DNA of 50,054 nt from the NCBI GenBank assembly GCA_038133505.1, contig JAYPTI010000004.1:1-50054 (forward strand), written 5' to 3'. This DNA comes from JAYQUR01 sp038133505. GTDB lineage: Bacteria > Pseudomonadota > Alphaproteobacteria > MPNO01 > UBA830. How positions within the stretch are numbered: position 1 is the stretch's first letter; the number at the start of each line of letters is the position of its first letter. The notes below the pieces were generated by a model. The model saw nothing but the letters and a program-made list of their open reading frames with translations, searched no databases and was not told where the DNA came from. The position numbers and the translations under genes were made by a program. Shown one piece after another: positions 17,224 through 26,505 of this stretch.

Positions 17224-19455
17224 ATGTCCGATCAGACCGTCGCTCCCCGTATCGAGGAGGTTTCCTTCGCCGATGCGCTGGGCGAGCGCTATCTCGCCTA
17301 TGCGCTGTCGACGATCACGTCGCGGTCGCTGCCCGACGTTCGCGACGGGCTCAAGCCGGTACACCGCCGCCTGCTGTTCGCGATGCGCCAGTTGCGGCTC
17401 GATCCCGACTCCGGTTTCAAGAAGTGCGCGCGCGTCGTCGGCGACGTCATCGGTAAGTACCATCCGCATGGCGACGTCGCGGTTTACGACGCGCTGGTGC
17501 GCCTCGCGCAGGATTTTGCGGTGCGCTATCCGCTTGTCGAGGGGCAGGGCAATTTCGGCAATATCGACGGCGATAACGCGGCGGCCATGCGGTACACCGA
17601 GGCCCGCCTCACGCCCTACGCCATTGCCATGCTCGAAGGCATCGACGAGGACGCGGTCGACTTCCGGGAGAATTACGACGGCTCCGAAGACGAGCCGGTG
17701 CTGCTGCCGGCCAGCGTGCCCAACCTGCTGTGCAACGGCGCCGCCGGCATCGCTGTCGGCATGGCGACCAACATTCCGCCGCATAATCTCGACGAGGTAT
17801 GCGCGGCGCTGCTGCATCTCCTCAAGTATCCGAACGCGACGATCGGCAAGCTGGTAGAGCTGGTGCCGGGACCCGATTTCCCGACCGGCGGCGTTCTGGT
17901 CGAGGACCGCGATTCCGTCGCCGAAGCCTATGCGACCGGGCGCGGCTCGTTCCGCCTGCGGGCGCGCTGGGAGGTCGAGAAGCTCAGCCACGGCCAGTAC
18001 CAGATCGTCATCACCGAAATTCCGTACCAGGTGCAGAAGGGCCGCCTGGTCGAGAAGATCGCCGACCTCCTGAACGACCGGAAACTGCCGCTGCTAGGCG
18101 ACATCCGGGACGAGAGCGCGGAGGACGTGCGCCTCATTCTCGAGCCGCGCAACCGCTCGATCGAGCCGGAAATCCTGATGGACCAGATGTTCCGTCAGAC
18201 CGACCTGGAGACCCGGGTCGGGCTCAACATGAACGTGCTCGGCGGCGACAGCATTCCCCGCGTCATGAACCTGCGAGACGTGCTGCGGGAGTTCCTCGAG
18301 CACCGCGAGGTCGTGCTGGTCCGGCGGACCAAGCACCGGCTCGGCAAGATCGAGCACCGGCTGGAAGTGCTCGAAGGCTACCTGATCGCCTACCTCAATC
18401 TCGACGAGGTGATCCGCATCATCCGCGAGGAGGACGAGCCCAAGCCGGTGATGATGAAGAAGTGGAAGCTTACCGACGTGCAGGCGGAAGCGATCCTCAA
18501 CATGCGGCTGCGCGCGTTGCGTCGGCTGGAAGAGATCGCGATCAAGGAGGAGCATGCGGGACTGACGGCGGAGAAGAAAACGCTCAACGCGCTGCTCAAG
18601 AACAAGAAGAAGCGCGAGGAAGTGATCGGCGACCAGCTCAAGGCCGTCCGGGAGAAATTCGGCAAGAAGACGGCGCTCGGCGCGCGGCGGACCGAGATCG
18701 GCGACGCGCCCGAGGAGATCGTCGTGCCGCTCGACATCCTGATCGAGCGCGAGCCGATCACAGTTATCTGCTCGCAGAAGGGATGGATCCGCGCTGCAAA
18801 GGGTCATCTCACCGAGACGGGGGATCTCAAATACAAGGACGGCGACCGGGGCCGGTTCGTCTTCCATGCGCAGACGACCGACAAGATACTCGTCTTCGCG
18901 ACCAACGGACGGTTCTACACGCTTGCGGGCGACCGGCTGCCGGGCGGCCGCGGGCACGGCGAGCCGGTCCGCCTGATGGTCGACCTGCCGAACGACCAGG
19001 ACATCGTTGCCCTGTTCGTGCACCGGCCGGGCGAAAAGGTTCTCGTCGCGTCCTCGGACGGGCGCGGTTTCGTGGTTCCCGAGGACGACGTCGTCGCCCA
19101 GACCAAGAACGGCAAGCAGGTCCTCAATGTCGGCAAGGGCCTTGAGGCTGCGGCTTGCGCACCGGTGACCGGCGACAGCGTCGCGGTGGTCGGCGAGAAC
19201 CACAAGCTCATCCTGTTCCTGTTGTCCGAATTGCCCGAGATGGCGCGCGGCCGCGGCGTGAAGCTGCAGAGCTACAAGGACAGCGGCTTGTCGGACGTCA
19301 CCACGTTCACGTTGAAGGAAGGCTTGCCGTGGCGGACGGGCGCCGGTGTCCGCACCGAGACGGACCTGAAAGCCTATGTCGGCAAACGGGCGCAGGCGGG
19401 GCGCCTCGCCATGCGCGGTTTCCCGCGGAACAACCGTTTCGGGAACTACGAATAA
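17224..19455 (+). CDS. parC: DNA topoisomerase IV subunit A
   Basis: Breakage-reunion subunit of the type II topoisomerase that separates daughter chromosomes. The 743-residue protein has the active-site tyrosine Y124 in MRYTEARL, the winged-helix segment VHRRLLFAM, a coiled-coil tower region (~residues 370-480) and a C-terminal beta-pinwheel. The pinwheel is short and lacks an obvious GyrA box, so ParC is preferred to GyrA. The ATG is preceded by GGAGA. The stop is 28 nt from the convergent stop of dctM. Confidence 0.95.
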   Translation: MSDQTVAPRIEEVSFADALGERYLAYALSTITSRSLPDVRDGLKPVHRRLLFAMRQLRLDPDSGFKKCARVVGDVIGKYHPHGDVAVYDALVRLAQDFAVRYPLVEGQGNFGNIDGDNAAAMRYTEARLTPYAIAMLEGIDEDAVDFRENYDGSEDEPVLLPASVPNLLCNGAAGIAVGMATNIPPHNLDEVCAALLHLLKYPNATIGKLVELVPGPDFPTGGVLVEDRDSVAEAYATGRGSFRLRARWEVEKLSHGQYQIVITEIPYQVQKGRLVEKIADLLNDRKLPLLGDIRDESAEDVRLILEPRNRSIEPEILMDQMFRQTDLETRVGLNMNVLGGDSIPRVMNLRDVLREFLEHREVVLVRRTKHRLGKIEHRLEVLEGYLIAYLNLDEVIRIIREEDEPKPVMMKKWKLTDVQAEAILNMRLRALRRLEEIAIKEEHAGLTAEKKTLNALLKNKKKREEVIGDQLKAVREKFGKKTALGARRTEIGDAPEEIVVPLDILIEREPITVICSQKGWIRAAKGHLTETGDLKYKDGDRGRFVFHAQTTDKILVFATNGRFYTLAGDRLPGGRGHGEPVRLMVDLPNDQDIVALFVHRPGEKVLVASSDGRGFVVPEDDVVAQTKNGKQVLNVGKGLEAAACAPVTGDSVAVVGENHKLILFLLSELPEMARGRGVKLQSYKDSGLSDVTTFTLKEGLPWRTGAGVRTETDLKAYVGKRAQAGRLAMRGFPRNNRFGNYE

Positions 19456-19483
19456 ACGATAGGGCCGCTGCCGGCGGCGAACG

Positions 19484-22128
19484 TCAGAAGTTCAGCGATA
19501 TATCGCGGTGGATCGACAGGCAGCTCGCGACGTCGGCGGCCTGATCGCCGTTCAGGCGTTTCTGGGCGCGGAGGCCGATTGTATCGCGCGTTGCCGCATC
19601 GAATTTCTTGAGGCCAGGAAGCAGCTCCGCCGTCGCGCGCTTGCGCCACGCGACTTCGGCCGCGTACCGCTCCAAGCCCTGCGCGATCGATTGCGCGGCG
19701 CGGGCGACGTTCGGCTCGTTGCGTGACAGGTCGCGTCTTGCGCGGGAGAAGCGCGACTTCACGTGGCTGGATCCGCCGATGCTGTTGAACAGGCTTTCCA
19801 CAGCCCGAATCTTCGCCGCCGCCGCTTCCGGGGTGTCCGTGGTCGTGACGTTTTCGACGGCGCGGAGCTGCGGTTCGAGGGCGGCGAGCGCATCGGCCTG
19901 TTCGATGATCGCAACGATCTCGGCGACCGGCTCGTAGCCTTCGTCGACGGTGCGCCGGTACTGCGTGCGCGCGCGTTTCTCGGCGGCTGCCAGATCGACG
20001 TACTTCTTGCGGAGCGCCTTCCAGTCGGCCGGGATCCGCGCCTCGAGGTCGGCGACGTCGGTCTTCAGCCGTTCGATCTCGGCGCGGATGGCATCGCCGC
20101 CGCCGGTCTCGATCCGCGCGATCCGGCGCAGATCGTTCTCGCGCTCGGCGATACGGGCCCGAACGGCGCGGATTTCCCCTTCGATCCGCCGCGCCTCGGC
20201 ATGGACCGGCGCGTAGTCGGGGGCGAAGGCCTGTACCGCCGCTTCCGCCTTGCGCACGTCCTCGACGCGCTCGAACGTCTTCCCGGCACTCTCGAACGCC
20301 TGCTTCAGCTTTCGCTGCTGGGCCGAGGGCAGATAGGACATGTCGAGGGACTTTGCCGCGGAGATGGCGCCGCGCAATGCCTCGCCGCGCTCGTCGTAGG
20401 CTTTGAACAGCATGTCCTCGATGCAGTAGGACAGCTTCGGGTTCTTGGGCGGCGGCGCGGTTTCCGAGGTCAGGTAGACCCGATTCGGCAGATAGTTCAC
20501 GAGGCTCGGCCAGAACCCGACGATGGCGAGGCCGCCCAGCTGCAGCAGGATGAACGGCACCACGCCGGCATACATCTGGATCGTCTTGACCGACGGCGGC
20601 GCGACGCCGCGTAGATAGAACAGCGCGAACCCGAAGGGAGGGGTCAGGAACGACGTCTGCATGTTCACGCCGATCATGACGCCGAGCCAGACGGCGGTGA
20701 CGTTCGCCGTGGTGTCGGCGAGCAGGATCGGGGCGATGATCGGCACCACGACCACCGCGATCTCGATGAAGTCGAGGAAGAAGCCGAGGATGAAGATCAC
20801 CGCCATCACGACGATGAACTTGGTGATGAAGCCCCCCGGCAGGCCGGAGAGGAAATCGCGAACGAGGTCTTCGCCGCCGAACGCGCGGAACGCGGCGGTC
20901 AGCATGGCGGCGCCCAGCAGGATGATGAAGACGAGCGACGTCGTCTTCGCCGTCTCGACCATCACGCCGTTCAGCGTCTCGTCGATCTTGTAGATGCGCC
21001 ACAGGCTCCAGAAGACCGAAACGAGCAGGAAGAAGACGGCAACGGCCGCAAGAGCGACGCCGACCCATTCCTCGGATGTTCGCGTGTTCTTGATGTTGAT
21101 GTCGTAGATACTCAGCAGAACCACGATCGCGACGACCGAGACGATCGCCAGAACGGCCGGGGCGTATGCGCCTTTCTTGCCGTCCATCAGACGGTAGCCG
21201 GCCATGATCGCGGCGCCGATCGCGCCGATTGCGCCGGCCTGATTGACGGTTGCGACGCCCATGATGATCGAGCCGAGGACGATGAAGATCAACGTCAGCG
21301 GCGGCACCAGCGCAAGAAACACCTTCAGCAGGAATGCTGCGTCGAATTTCTCCTCGAAGCGCACCGGCGGCGCGGTCTTCGGCCGCAGGATGGCCAGGAT
21401 CAGGATATACGCCATGTAGAGGGCGACGAGCACGAGACCCGGAAGGAGCGCGCCGAGGAACATGTCGCCCGCGCTGGTCGAGGTCAGGCCGAACTCCGTC
21501 GGCATCGAGAACTGGCCGGTGGCCTGCTTGTAGTCGGCCTGGCGGATCGTGCTCGCCTGATCGGTTGCGCTCGAGAGCTGGTCGGCGAGGATGATCAGCA
21601 CGATCGACGGCGGGATGATCTGGCCGAGGGTGNNNNNNNNNNGGTCGCGAGCGCCTTCGAATAGTTGGCGCGCAGCATCACGGGAAGCGAGATCAGCCCC
21701 ATCGCCACGACGGTCGCGCCGACGATGCCCGTGGTCGCGGCGAGGAGGGCGCCCACGAACACGACGGCGATACCGAGGCCGCCCGGGATCGGTCCGAACA
21801 GCTGCGCCATGGTGACGAGCAGGTCCTCTGCCACCTTGGAGCGTTCCAGCATGATGCCCATGAACACGAACAGCGGGATCGCGATCAGCGTGTCGCGCTC
21901 GACCTCCCAATAGACGCCGCGGAAGTTGGTGACGCCCGCGTCGAGCCACTGGCTTGGCCCGCCGTGCAGGAAATAGGCGTCCGCGTCGCCCGAGAAGACG
22001 TAACCGCACAGGGCCGCAAGAGCGATCGAAAGGATGGCGGAGCCGGGCAGGGCGAACGCGACCGGGTATCCGGACGCGAGCGCGAAGGCCATCGTGAGAA
22101 CCAGGAACAGGAGAAAGACGACTTCCAT
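19484..22128 (-). CDS. dctM: TRAP transporter large permease (DctM family) with long C-terminal coiled-coil extension, interrupted by an assembly gap
   Basis: Membrane channel subunit that moves an organic acid or similar solute with sodium. From the ATG at 22128, 162 residues of hydrophobic helices precede a ten-N gap; a different frame continues with TLGQIIPPSIVLI. In relatives this join reads LATG-x-I-x-ASGTLGQIIPP, which needs about 20 bases, so the gap is under-sized and the gene is probably intact. The protein is about 880 residues, against 430-600 usual. After the last membrane segment (PFILLQLGGLAIVGFW) comes a soluble region of ~320 residues rich in Glu, Arg and Ala with heptad-like spacing. 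It is the last gene of the dctPQM operon. Confidence 0.88.
21633..21642. other. Assembly gap of ten N within dctM
   Basis: Placeholder run. The flanking frames on the minus strand (SKALAT before, TLGQ after) are out of register by one base; family alignment suggests about 20 real bases, roughly GTIxASG. Confidence 0.96.
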
Positions 22129-22147
22129 GGCGCTTACGTTCTTCCGG

Positions 22148-23188
22148 TCATGGCGCGTGCTGTTCGTCGACCGGACGCGCGACCGGGTCCTTGGCGATCA
22201 CGGCGGCGTTGCGCATCGCATAGCCGAGGAACTGCAGCATCATCGTCAGCGCGTAGATGAGCAGGAAGCCGGCCATGAGGTATTTGATGTAAAGGCCGTA
22301 CCCGCTTTGCGAGACCTCGTAGGTCAGAAGCGGCGCGTTGATCAGGTTCGACTTGTCCCACATGCCGGACGTCATGATGATCCAGCATAGGGGCACGCCG
22401 AGGACGGCAGACCCCACGGTGTTCGACCAGGCCTTGGCGCGTTCGGACATGCCGGCATAGAGGATGTCGACGCGGACATGGCCTTCCTCGATCAGGGTGT
22501 AGGCGCTGGCGAAAAGGAACAGGGCGGCGTACCAGAAGCGGACGAGATCGCCCATGAACGCCTGTTCGTAGGAAAAGATGAAGCGGGCGAGGACGATCTG
22601 GAACTCGGCGAGCACGATCAGCAGCGCGAGCCAGGAAAACCCGATGGAACGGTGAAACGCCGCCACGATGAAGGCGAGCGCGATCAGCGGATAGTGAACG
22701 GCGTCGCCGCGGTAGCTGGCGCGGCCGAGCTGGGTCGCGAGCTCGTTGCCGACGGCGCCTTCCAGCATGTTCTCGACGCGCAGGAACGAGATGACCATGT
22801 CTGCGAGGCCGACGAACAGAACCGCCCAGAACGCAGCGCGGGCGATATAGGCCGCGCCCCGGGCGAGAAGTTCGGCATCGGTCGTCAGCGTCCGTCCGGA
22901 TCGCGCTGCCGTATGCCAGAAGACGGCGGCGAGCGCCGCGACGTAGAGGCCGAGCTGGACGATGCCCTGGACGATCGCGCCCGACGAAAGAGGCGGCGGG
23001 GCGGGCTTCGGCGCGGCGAGGCCGAAATGCGCGAAGAGGCCGGACAGCCCGGGCCATCCCTGCCAGAAAATCAGATAATTGTTCAGTGTGAAGACGAGCG
23101 CGACAGCCGCGGTCCCGAGCGCCGCGACGCGCAGGAGTCGTGTTGCCGGCGATCCGGCGGTCTGCGTTTCGGCGGTTACGGACGCCAT
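22148..23188 (-). CDS. dctQ: TRAP transporter small permease (DctQ family), N-terminally extended
   Basis: Partner of the large permease in a tripartite transporter. The protein has 346 residues, roughly twice the 160-200 usual for DctQ. The C-terminal half (about 170-325) carries the four-helix DctQ core with the EEGHVRVDILY motif. The N-terminal half adds about three membrane segments (near residues 18-43, 68-94 and 112-136) joined by a proline-rich loop. It lies 19 nt upstream of dctM. The extension may be an unusual anchor or a fused small membrane protein. Confidence 0.85.
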   Translation of the reverse strand: MASVTAETQTAGSPATRLLRVAALGTAAVALVFTLNNYLIFWQGWPGLSGLFAHFGLAAPKPAPPPLSSGAIVQGIVQLGLYVAALAAVFWHTAARSGRTLTTDAELLARGAAYIARAAFWAVLFVGLADMVISFLRVENMLEGAVGNELATQLGRASYRGDAVHYPLIALAFIVAAFHRSIGFSWLALLIVLAEFQIVLARFIFSYEQAFMGDLVRFWYAALFLFASAYTLIEEGHVRVDILYAGMSERAKAWSNTVGSAVLGVPLCWIIMTSGMWDKSNLINAPLLTYEVSQSGYGLYIKYLMAGFLLIYALTMMLQFLGYAMRNAAVIAKDPVARPVDEQHAP

Positions 23189-23237
23189 GTCTTGGGGTGC
23201 GGAAGGAGCGGCTGCAAGGAAATTGCCTGTCGACGCA

Positions 23238-23265
23238 GAAAGCGGAGCCGTTTGGCTCCGCTTTC
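23238..23265 (-). terminator. Intergenic hairpin between dctP and dctQ (attenuator or RNA-stabilising stem)
   Basis: A perfect 12-bp stem GAAAGCGGAGCC/GGCTCCGCTTTC with a 4-nt loop lies 21 nt after the dctP stop. Only a short T tract follows, so partial termination or 3'-end protection is likelier than full stop. Such stems often raise binding protein over permease levels. Confidence 0.65.
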
Positions 23266-23286
23266 CGGTCGGTCAGATACTGCCGC

Positions 23287-24417
23287 TCAGGTCCCGAGCA
23301 CGCGGTTGCGCTGCTGGACGTAGGCCTGGTCCGAAATCTTGGTCCAGGCGCCGAGTTCCTTGCGCGCGCCCACGAAACTCTCGTGGATCTTCTTGGCCAG
23401 CGGGCTATGGTCGCCGACGGTCGCGAAGACTTCCGCCGCCGCCTCGCCGAAGCTGTCGTAGATGTCGTCATTGAACTGACGGAGCTGAACGCCGTTTTCG
23501 GTAACGAGCTTCCTGAGCGCCGCACCGTTCTTGGCGTTGTATTCGGACATCATCACGTCGTTTTCCATCGACGACGCGGCTTCGATGAGAAGCTGGTCCG
23601 ACTTCGTCAGGCTGTTCCACCACGACGCGTTCATGCCGAGCGACAGCATCGCGGCCGGTTCGTGCATGCCCGGGTAGTAGTAGTACTTGGCCGCTTCGTA
23701 GAACTTCATGAAGCTGTCGTTCCAGGGGCCGACCCACTCGGTGGCGTCGATCGCGCCGGAGACCAGGTTTTCGTAAATCTGGCCGCCCGGAAGCGAGACC
23801 GGCGAGGCGCCGAGCTTCGCCATGACGTCGCCGCCAAGGCCCGGGATACGCATCTTCAGGCCCTTGAGGTCGTCGGCCGAATTGATTTCCTTGCGGAACC
23901 AGCCGCCCATCTGGACGCCGGTGTTGCCGCACATCAGGCACTTGAGCCCGAAGCCCTTGGCAAGCTCGTCCCACAGCTCCTGGCCGCCGCCGAAGCGGAT
24001 CCAGGCGTTCATCTCGGTGTAGGTGAAGCCGAAGGGAACGGCGGTGAAGTATGCCCAGCCCGGATGCTTGCCTTTCCAGTAGTAGTCAGCGGCGTGGTAG
24101 GCCTGCGCGTTGCCCGACGCGACGGCGTCGAAGGAATCGAACGCACCGACGCGCTCGCCCGCGGCGAAGTACTGGACCTTGATGCGGCCGTCCGACAGAT
24201 CGGAGACGCGCTTCGCGAACCGCTGCGCACCGGTGCCGAGACCCGGGAAGTCGCGCGGCCAGGTCGTTACCATGGTCATTTCGACGCGCTGCTGCGAAAT
24301 CGCCGGGGCCGGGAAGCTCGAAGCGGCTGCCGCGACGCCCGCGCCAGCCGTCGCGACGGCTGCGCCCTTGATGAAACTCCGCCTGTCGGCTGCCTTGGAC
24401 TCGATCTTTTTGGACAT
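23287..24417 (-). CDS. dctP: TRAP transporter substrate-binding protein (DctP family), Tat-exported
   Basis: Periplasmic receptor that delivers substrate to the DctQM permease. The N-terminus carries a twin-arginine motif, R12-R13 in DRRSFIKGA, then a hydrophobic run and a PAPAIS region, so it is probably folded in the cytoplasm and exported by Tat. The mature domain has the TRAP features MTMVTTWP, MRIPGLGGD and VGPWNDSF. The 376-residue length is normal. The substrate may be a carboxylate or an alpha-keto acid; sequence alone cannot say. GGGAG precedes the ATG. It is the first gene of the operon. Confidence 0.93.
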   Translation of the reverse strand: MSKKIESKAADRRSFIKGAAVATAGAGVAAAASSFPAPAISQQRVEMTMVTTWPRDFPGLGTGAQRFAKRVSDLSDGRIKVQYFAAGERVGAFDSFDAVASGNAQAYHAADYYWKGKHPGWAYFTAVPFGFTYTEMNAWIRFGGGQELWDELAKGFGLKCLMCGNTGVQMGGWFRKEINSADDLKGLKMRIPGLGGDVMAKLGASPVSLPGGQIYENLVSGAIDATEWVGPWNDSFMKFYEAAKYYYYPGMHEPAAMLSLGMNASWWNSLTKSDQLLIEAASSMENDVMMSEYNAKNGAALRKLVTENGVQLRQFNDDIYDSFGEAAAEVFATVGDHSPLAKKIHESFVGARKELGAWTKISDQAYVQQRNRVLGT

Positions 24418-24484
24418 TTGCGTATCTCCCTTTCATGGAATTTATTGGGCGCCAACATTTGCGAACGGCGCTTTCAGGAAGACA

Positions 24485-24512
24485 ATCTAAGTATGTTATG
24501 CGTATCGCGCAA
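24485..24512 (-). promoter_or_regulatory. Candidate dctP promoter
   Basis: On the minus strand TTGCGC (24507-24512) and TTAGAT (24485-24490) are 16 nt apart, about 70 nt before the dctP start. The -35 lies inside the first operator-like repeat. Confidence 0.4.
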
Positions 24513-24533
24513 CGCAGGATGCGCGATGCGCAT
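24498..24533. promoter_or_regulatory. Twin operator-like repeats upstream of dctP
   Basis: Two copies of a near-palindrome occur: ATGCGTATCGCGCAA (24498-24512) and, inverted, ATGCGCATCGCGCAT (24519-24533; arms ATGCGC and GCGCAT). They match at 13 of 15 positions and their centres are 21 bp apart, two helical turns. The first covers the candidate -35, so repression of the TRAP operon is likely. No dedicated regulator gene is adjacent. Confidence 0.55.
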
Positions 24534-24590
24534 GTCGTCGGTCGCGACGAACGGTCCGGTGCGAAGGCGTCGGGAAGAGGCGCTGAGGCG

Positions 24591-25319
24591 TCAGGAAGAC
24601 GGGTCGAGAACCTTCCAGCCGTCGGCGCCGAGCGCCTCCAGCGGGCGGAAGCGGGTCTTGTAGGCCATCTTCTCGGAACCGTCGATCCAGTATCCGAGAT
24701 AGACGTAGGGCAGGCCGAGCCGCCGCGCCTCTTCGACCATGCACAGGATCATGTAGGTGCCGAGGCTCCGGCGTTCCTGCCGCGCATCGAAGAAACTGTA
24801 GACGGCGGACAGGGAATCCTCCATCCGGTCCATCAGCATCAAGGCGACCATTTCGCCGTCCCGGTCGCGGAATTCGACCGTCCGGGTCGTGACAGGCGTA
24901 TCCTCGATCATGGCGCGATAGTCGTTGAACGACATCCCCGACATGTCGCCGCCCTCGTGCCGGCGGTGCTGGTAGGTCGAAAAGAGCCGGTACTGCTCGA
25001 CCGTGGCGAGCGCATCGGTCTCGTCCGCGGTCAGGTCCTCGTTCGCCTTGAAGACGCGTCTGAACGACCTGGTCGCCTCGAACTCGCCCGCGACGATCCG
25101 GACCGGGACGCACGCGTTACAGCCGGGGCAGGCAGGGCGGTAGGCCAGCCCGTGGCTCCGCCGGAAGCCGGCGCGGGACAGCTTTTCGTAAAGGCTGGCG
25201 GCATCGGGGCCCGAGAGGTCCGTAACGACTTTGCGTTCGGTCATCCCCTCCAGGTAAGGGCAGGGGAGCGACCTCGTGCCGAAGAAGAAACGGTCCGGGC
25301 GGACGAGCGACTGGTTCAT
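24591..25319 (-). CDS. bpt: Leucyl/arginyl-tRNA-protein transferase (Bpt-type)
   Basis: Adds an amino acid from tRNA to the N-terminus of proteins bearing a destabilising residue, marking them for ClpS/ClpAP degradation. The protein shows CPYLEG, CPGCNACVPVRI, SFNDYRAMIE and GYWIDGSEKMAYK, the conserved ATE/Bpt segments. ATG 25319 (MNQSLVRP, 242 residues) was chosen over an in-frame TTG at 25337. A long inverted repeat lies just ahead of the start (25329-25411). Members can be leucyl (Bpt) or arginyl; the short bacterial form suggests leucyl. Confidence 0.88.
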   Translation of the reverse strand: MNQSLVRPDRFFFGTRSLPCPYLEGMTERKVVTDLSGPDAASLYEKLSRAGFRRSHGLAYRPACPGCNACVPVRIVAGEFEATRSFRRVFKANEDLTADETDALATVEQYRLFSTYQHRRHEGGDMSGMSFNDYRAMIEDTPVTTRTVEFRDRDGEMVALMLMDRMEDSLSAVYSFFDARQERRSLGTYMILCMVEEARRLGLPYVYLGYWIDGSEKMAYKTRFRPLEALGADGWKVLDPSS

Positions 25320-25328
25320 ACGCGGTTT

Positions 25329-25411
25329 GTTTACCAAGTTTGCGAAAGCATCGGAGGGAAATATAGGGATTTCCTCCGTCTGCGGAAAGTTTCGCGAACG
25401 TTTTGGTAAAC
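25329..25411 (-). repeat. Large nested inverted repeat in the leader of bpt
   Basis: Outer arms GTTTACCAAGTTTGCGAAA (25329-25347) and TTTCGCGAACGTTTTGGTAAAC minus three bases of mismatch (25390-25411) enclose a second pair, CGGAGGGAAAT and ATTTCCTCCG (25352-25362 and 25369-25378). The structure would form one long stem in the RNA between motB and bpt, ending nine bases before the bpt ATG. It could be a terminator for motAB or control bpt translation. Confidence 0.55.
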
Positions 25412-25431
25412 GGGGCTTGCCGGCTTCGCCG

Positions 25432-26472
25432 TTATTTCAGACGGGGACCGCTCCAGTCGCGCTTGAACAGCGGGTTGCCGTTCTCGTCCTTCGCGGCCGC
25501 GGCGGCCTTCTTCGCGGCTGCCGCCTTTTCCGCTGTCTCTCTGGCGGCCTTTGCTGCCTGGGCGTCGCTGAGCACGACGATCGAGATGCGCCGGTTCCGG
25601 GGATCATTGGGGTTTTCCTTCACCAGCGGTTCGGTTTCGGCCTTGCCGGTGACGTGGGATATCCGTTTGATGTAGAGGCCGTTCTCCACGAGAATCCGGC
25701 GGCTCGCCAGGGCGCGGTTGGTCGAGAGTTCCCAGTTGCCGTAGCCTTTGAGGCTGCCGCGATAGGGCGTCGCGTCGGTGTGTCCGGAAACGGAAATCTT
25801 GTTGGGCAGCGTCTGGATGACCTGCGTGATTTTCGCGAGGAGCTTGCTCGTCCGTTCGTGCATCCGCGAGCTGCCGCTCGGGAACATCGGCTGGCCTTCC
25901 TGATCGACGACCTGGATGCGCAGGCCTTCCGGCGTCTGGTCGATGACCAGATGTTTCTGGAGGTCCTTCAGTTCCTCGGACTCGTTCAGGGCCTGACGGA
26001 TTTCGGCTTCCGCCTTGTCGAAGGTCGCCTGCTCCCGCTTGGCGAGTTCCTCTTCCAGTTTTTCTTCCGAGACGTTGGCGATCTTGTTGGGATCTTCTTC
26101 CTCGATCTTGCCGCCGCCCTCGACGTCGGCTTCGCCGTCCTGCGCGCCGCTCGTGGGGCGCAGTTCGAGGGAGACGCTCGGTTGTGCCGTTCGCGACGTC
26201 ATCGCGCCGGGCGAGGAAACTGCGGCGCCGCCCAGCAACCCGCCCGCGCCGCCGGTGGTGGTCGACACGGTAGAGGGAGAGAAATATTCCGAGATGCCCT
26301 GTTTCTGCTCCTCGGTCGTCGCATTGAGCAGCCACAGCAGCAGGAAGAACGCCATCATCGCGGTGACGAAGTCGGCATACGCGACCTTTCACGCGCCGCC
26401 GTGGTGGCCGTGACCGCCGCCCTTCTTCACCTTTTTTATGATGATCGGGGCTATTTCGTTGGCGCCTGCCAT
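25432..26472 (-). pseudogene. motB: motB, flagellar stator protein, interrupted by an in-frame TGA
   Basis: MotB anchors the proton-driven stator to peptidoglycan. The frame from ATG 26472 reads MAGANEIAP, a KKVKKGGGHGHHGGA basic stretch, then a TGA at codon 28 (26389-26391) where the family has the Trp of WKVAYADF. The frame then continues without shift through the membrane helix with its essential Asp (AYADF), and through an OmpA-like peptidoglycan domain (SVSGHTDATPYRG) to 25432, 346 codons in all. Restart at a downstream ATG (MMAFF) would lose the Asp. Either a recent nonsense mutation or a sequence error (TGG to TGA). Confidence 0.85.
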
Positions 26473-26505
26473 TACGGATTCCGGAGCGGTCCGGCGTACC
26501 CGGCC

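Noticed and set aside
17750..19150. A long Arg-rich frame within parC on the same strand
   Set aside because: It is a +2 shadow of the parC frame with no independent start or domain.
19456..19483. Weak hairpin GCCGC/GCGGC between parC and dctM
   Set aside because: Five-base stem and no T tract; too short to call a terminator.
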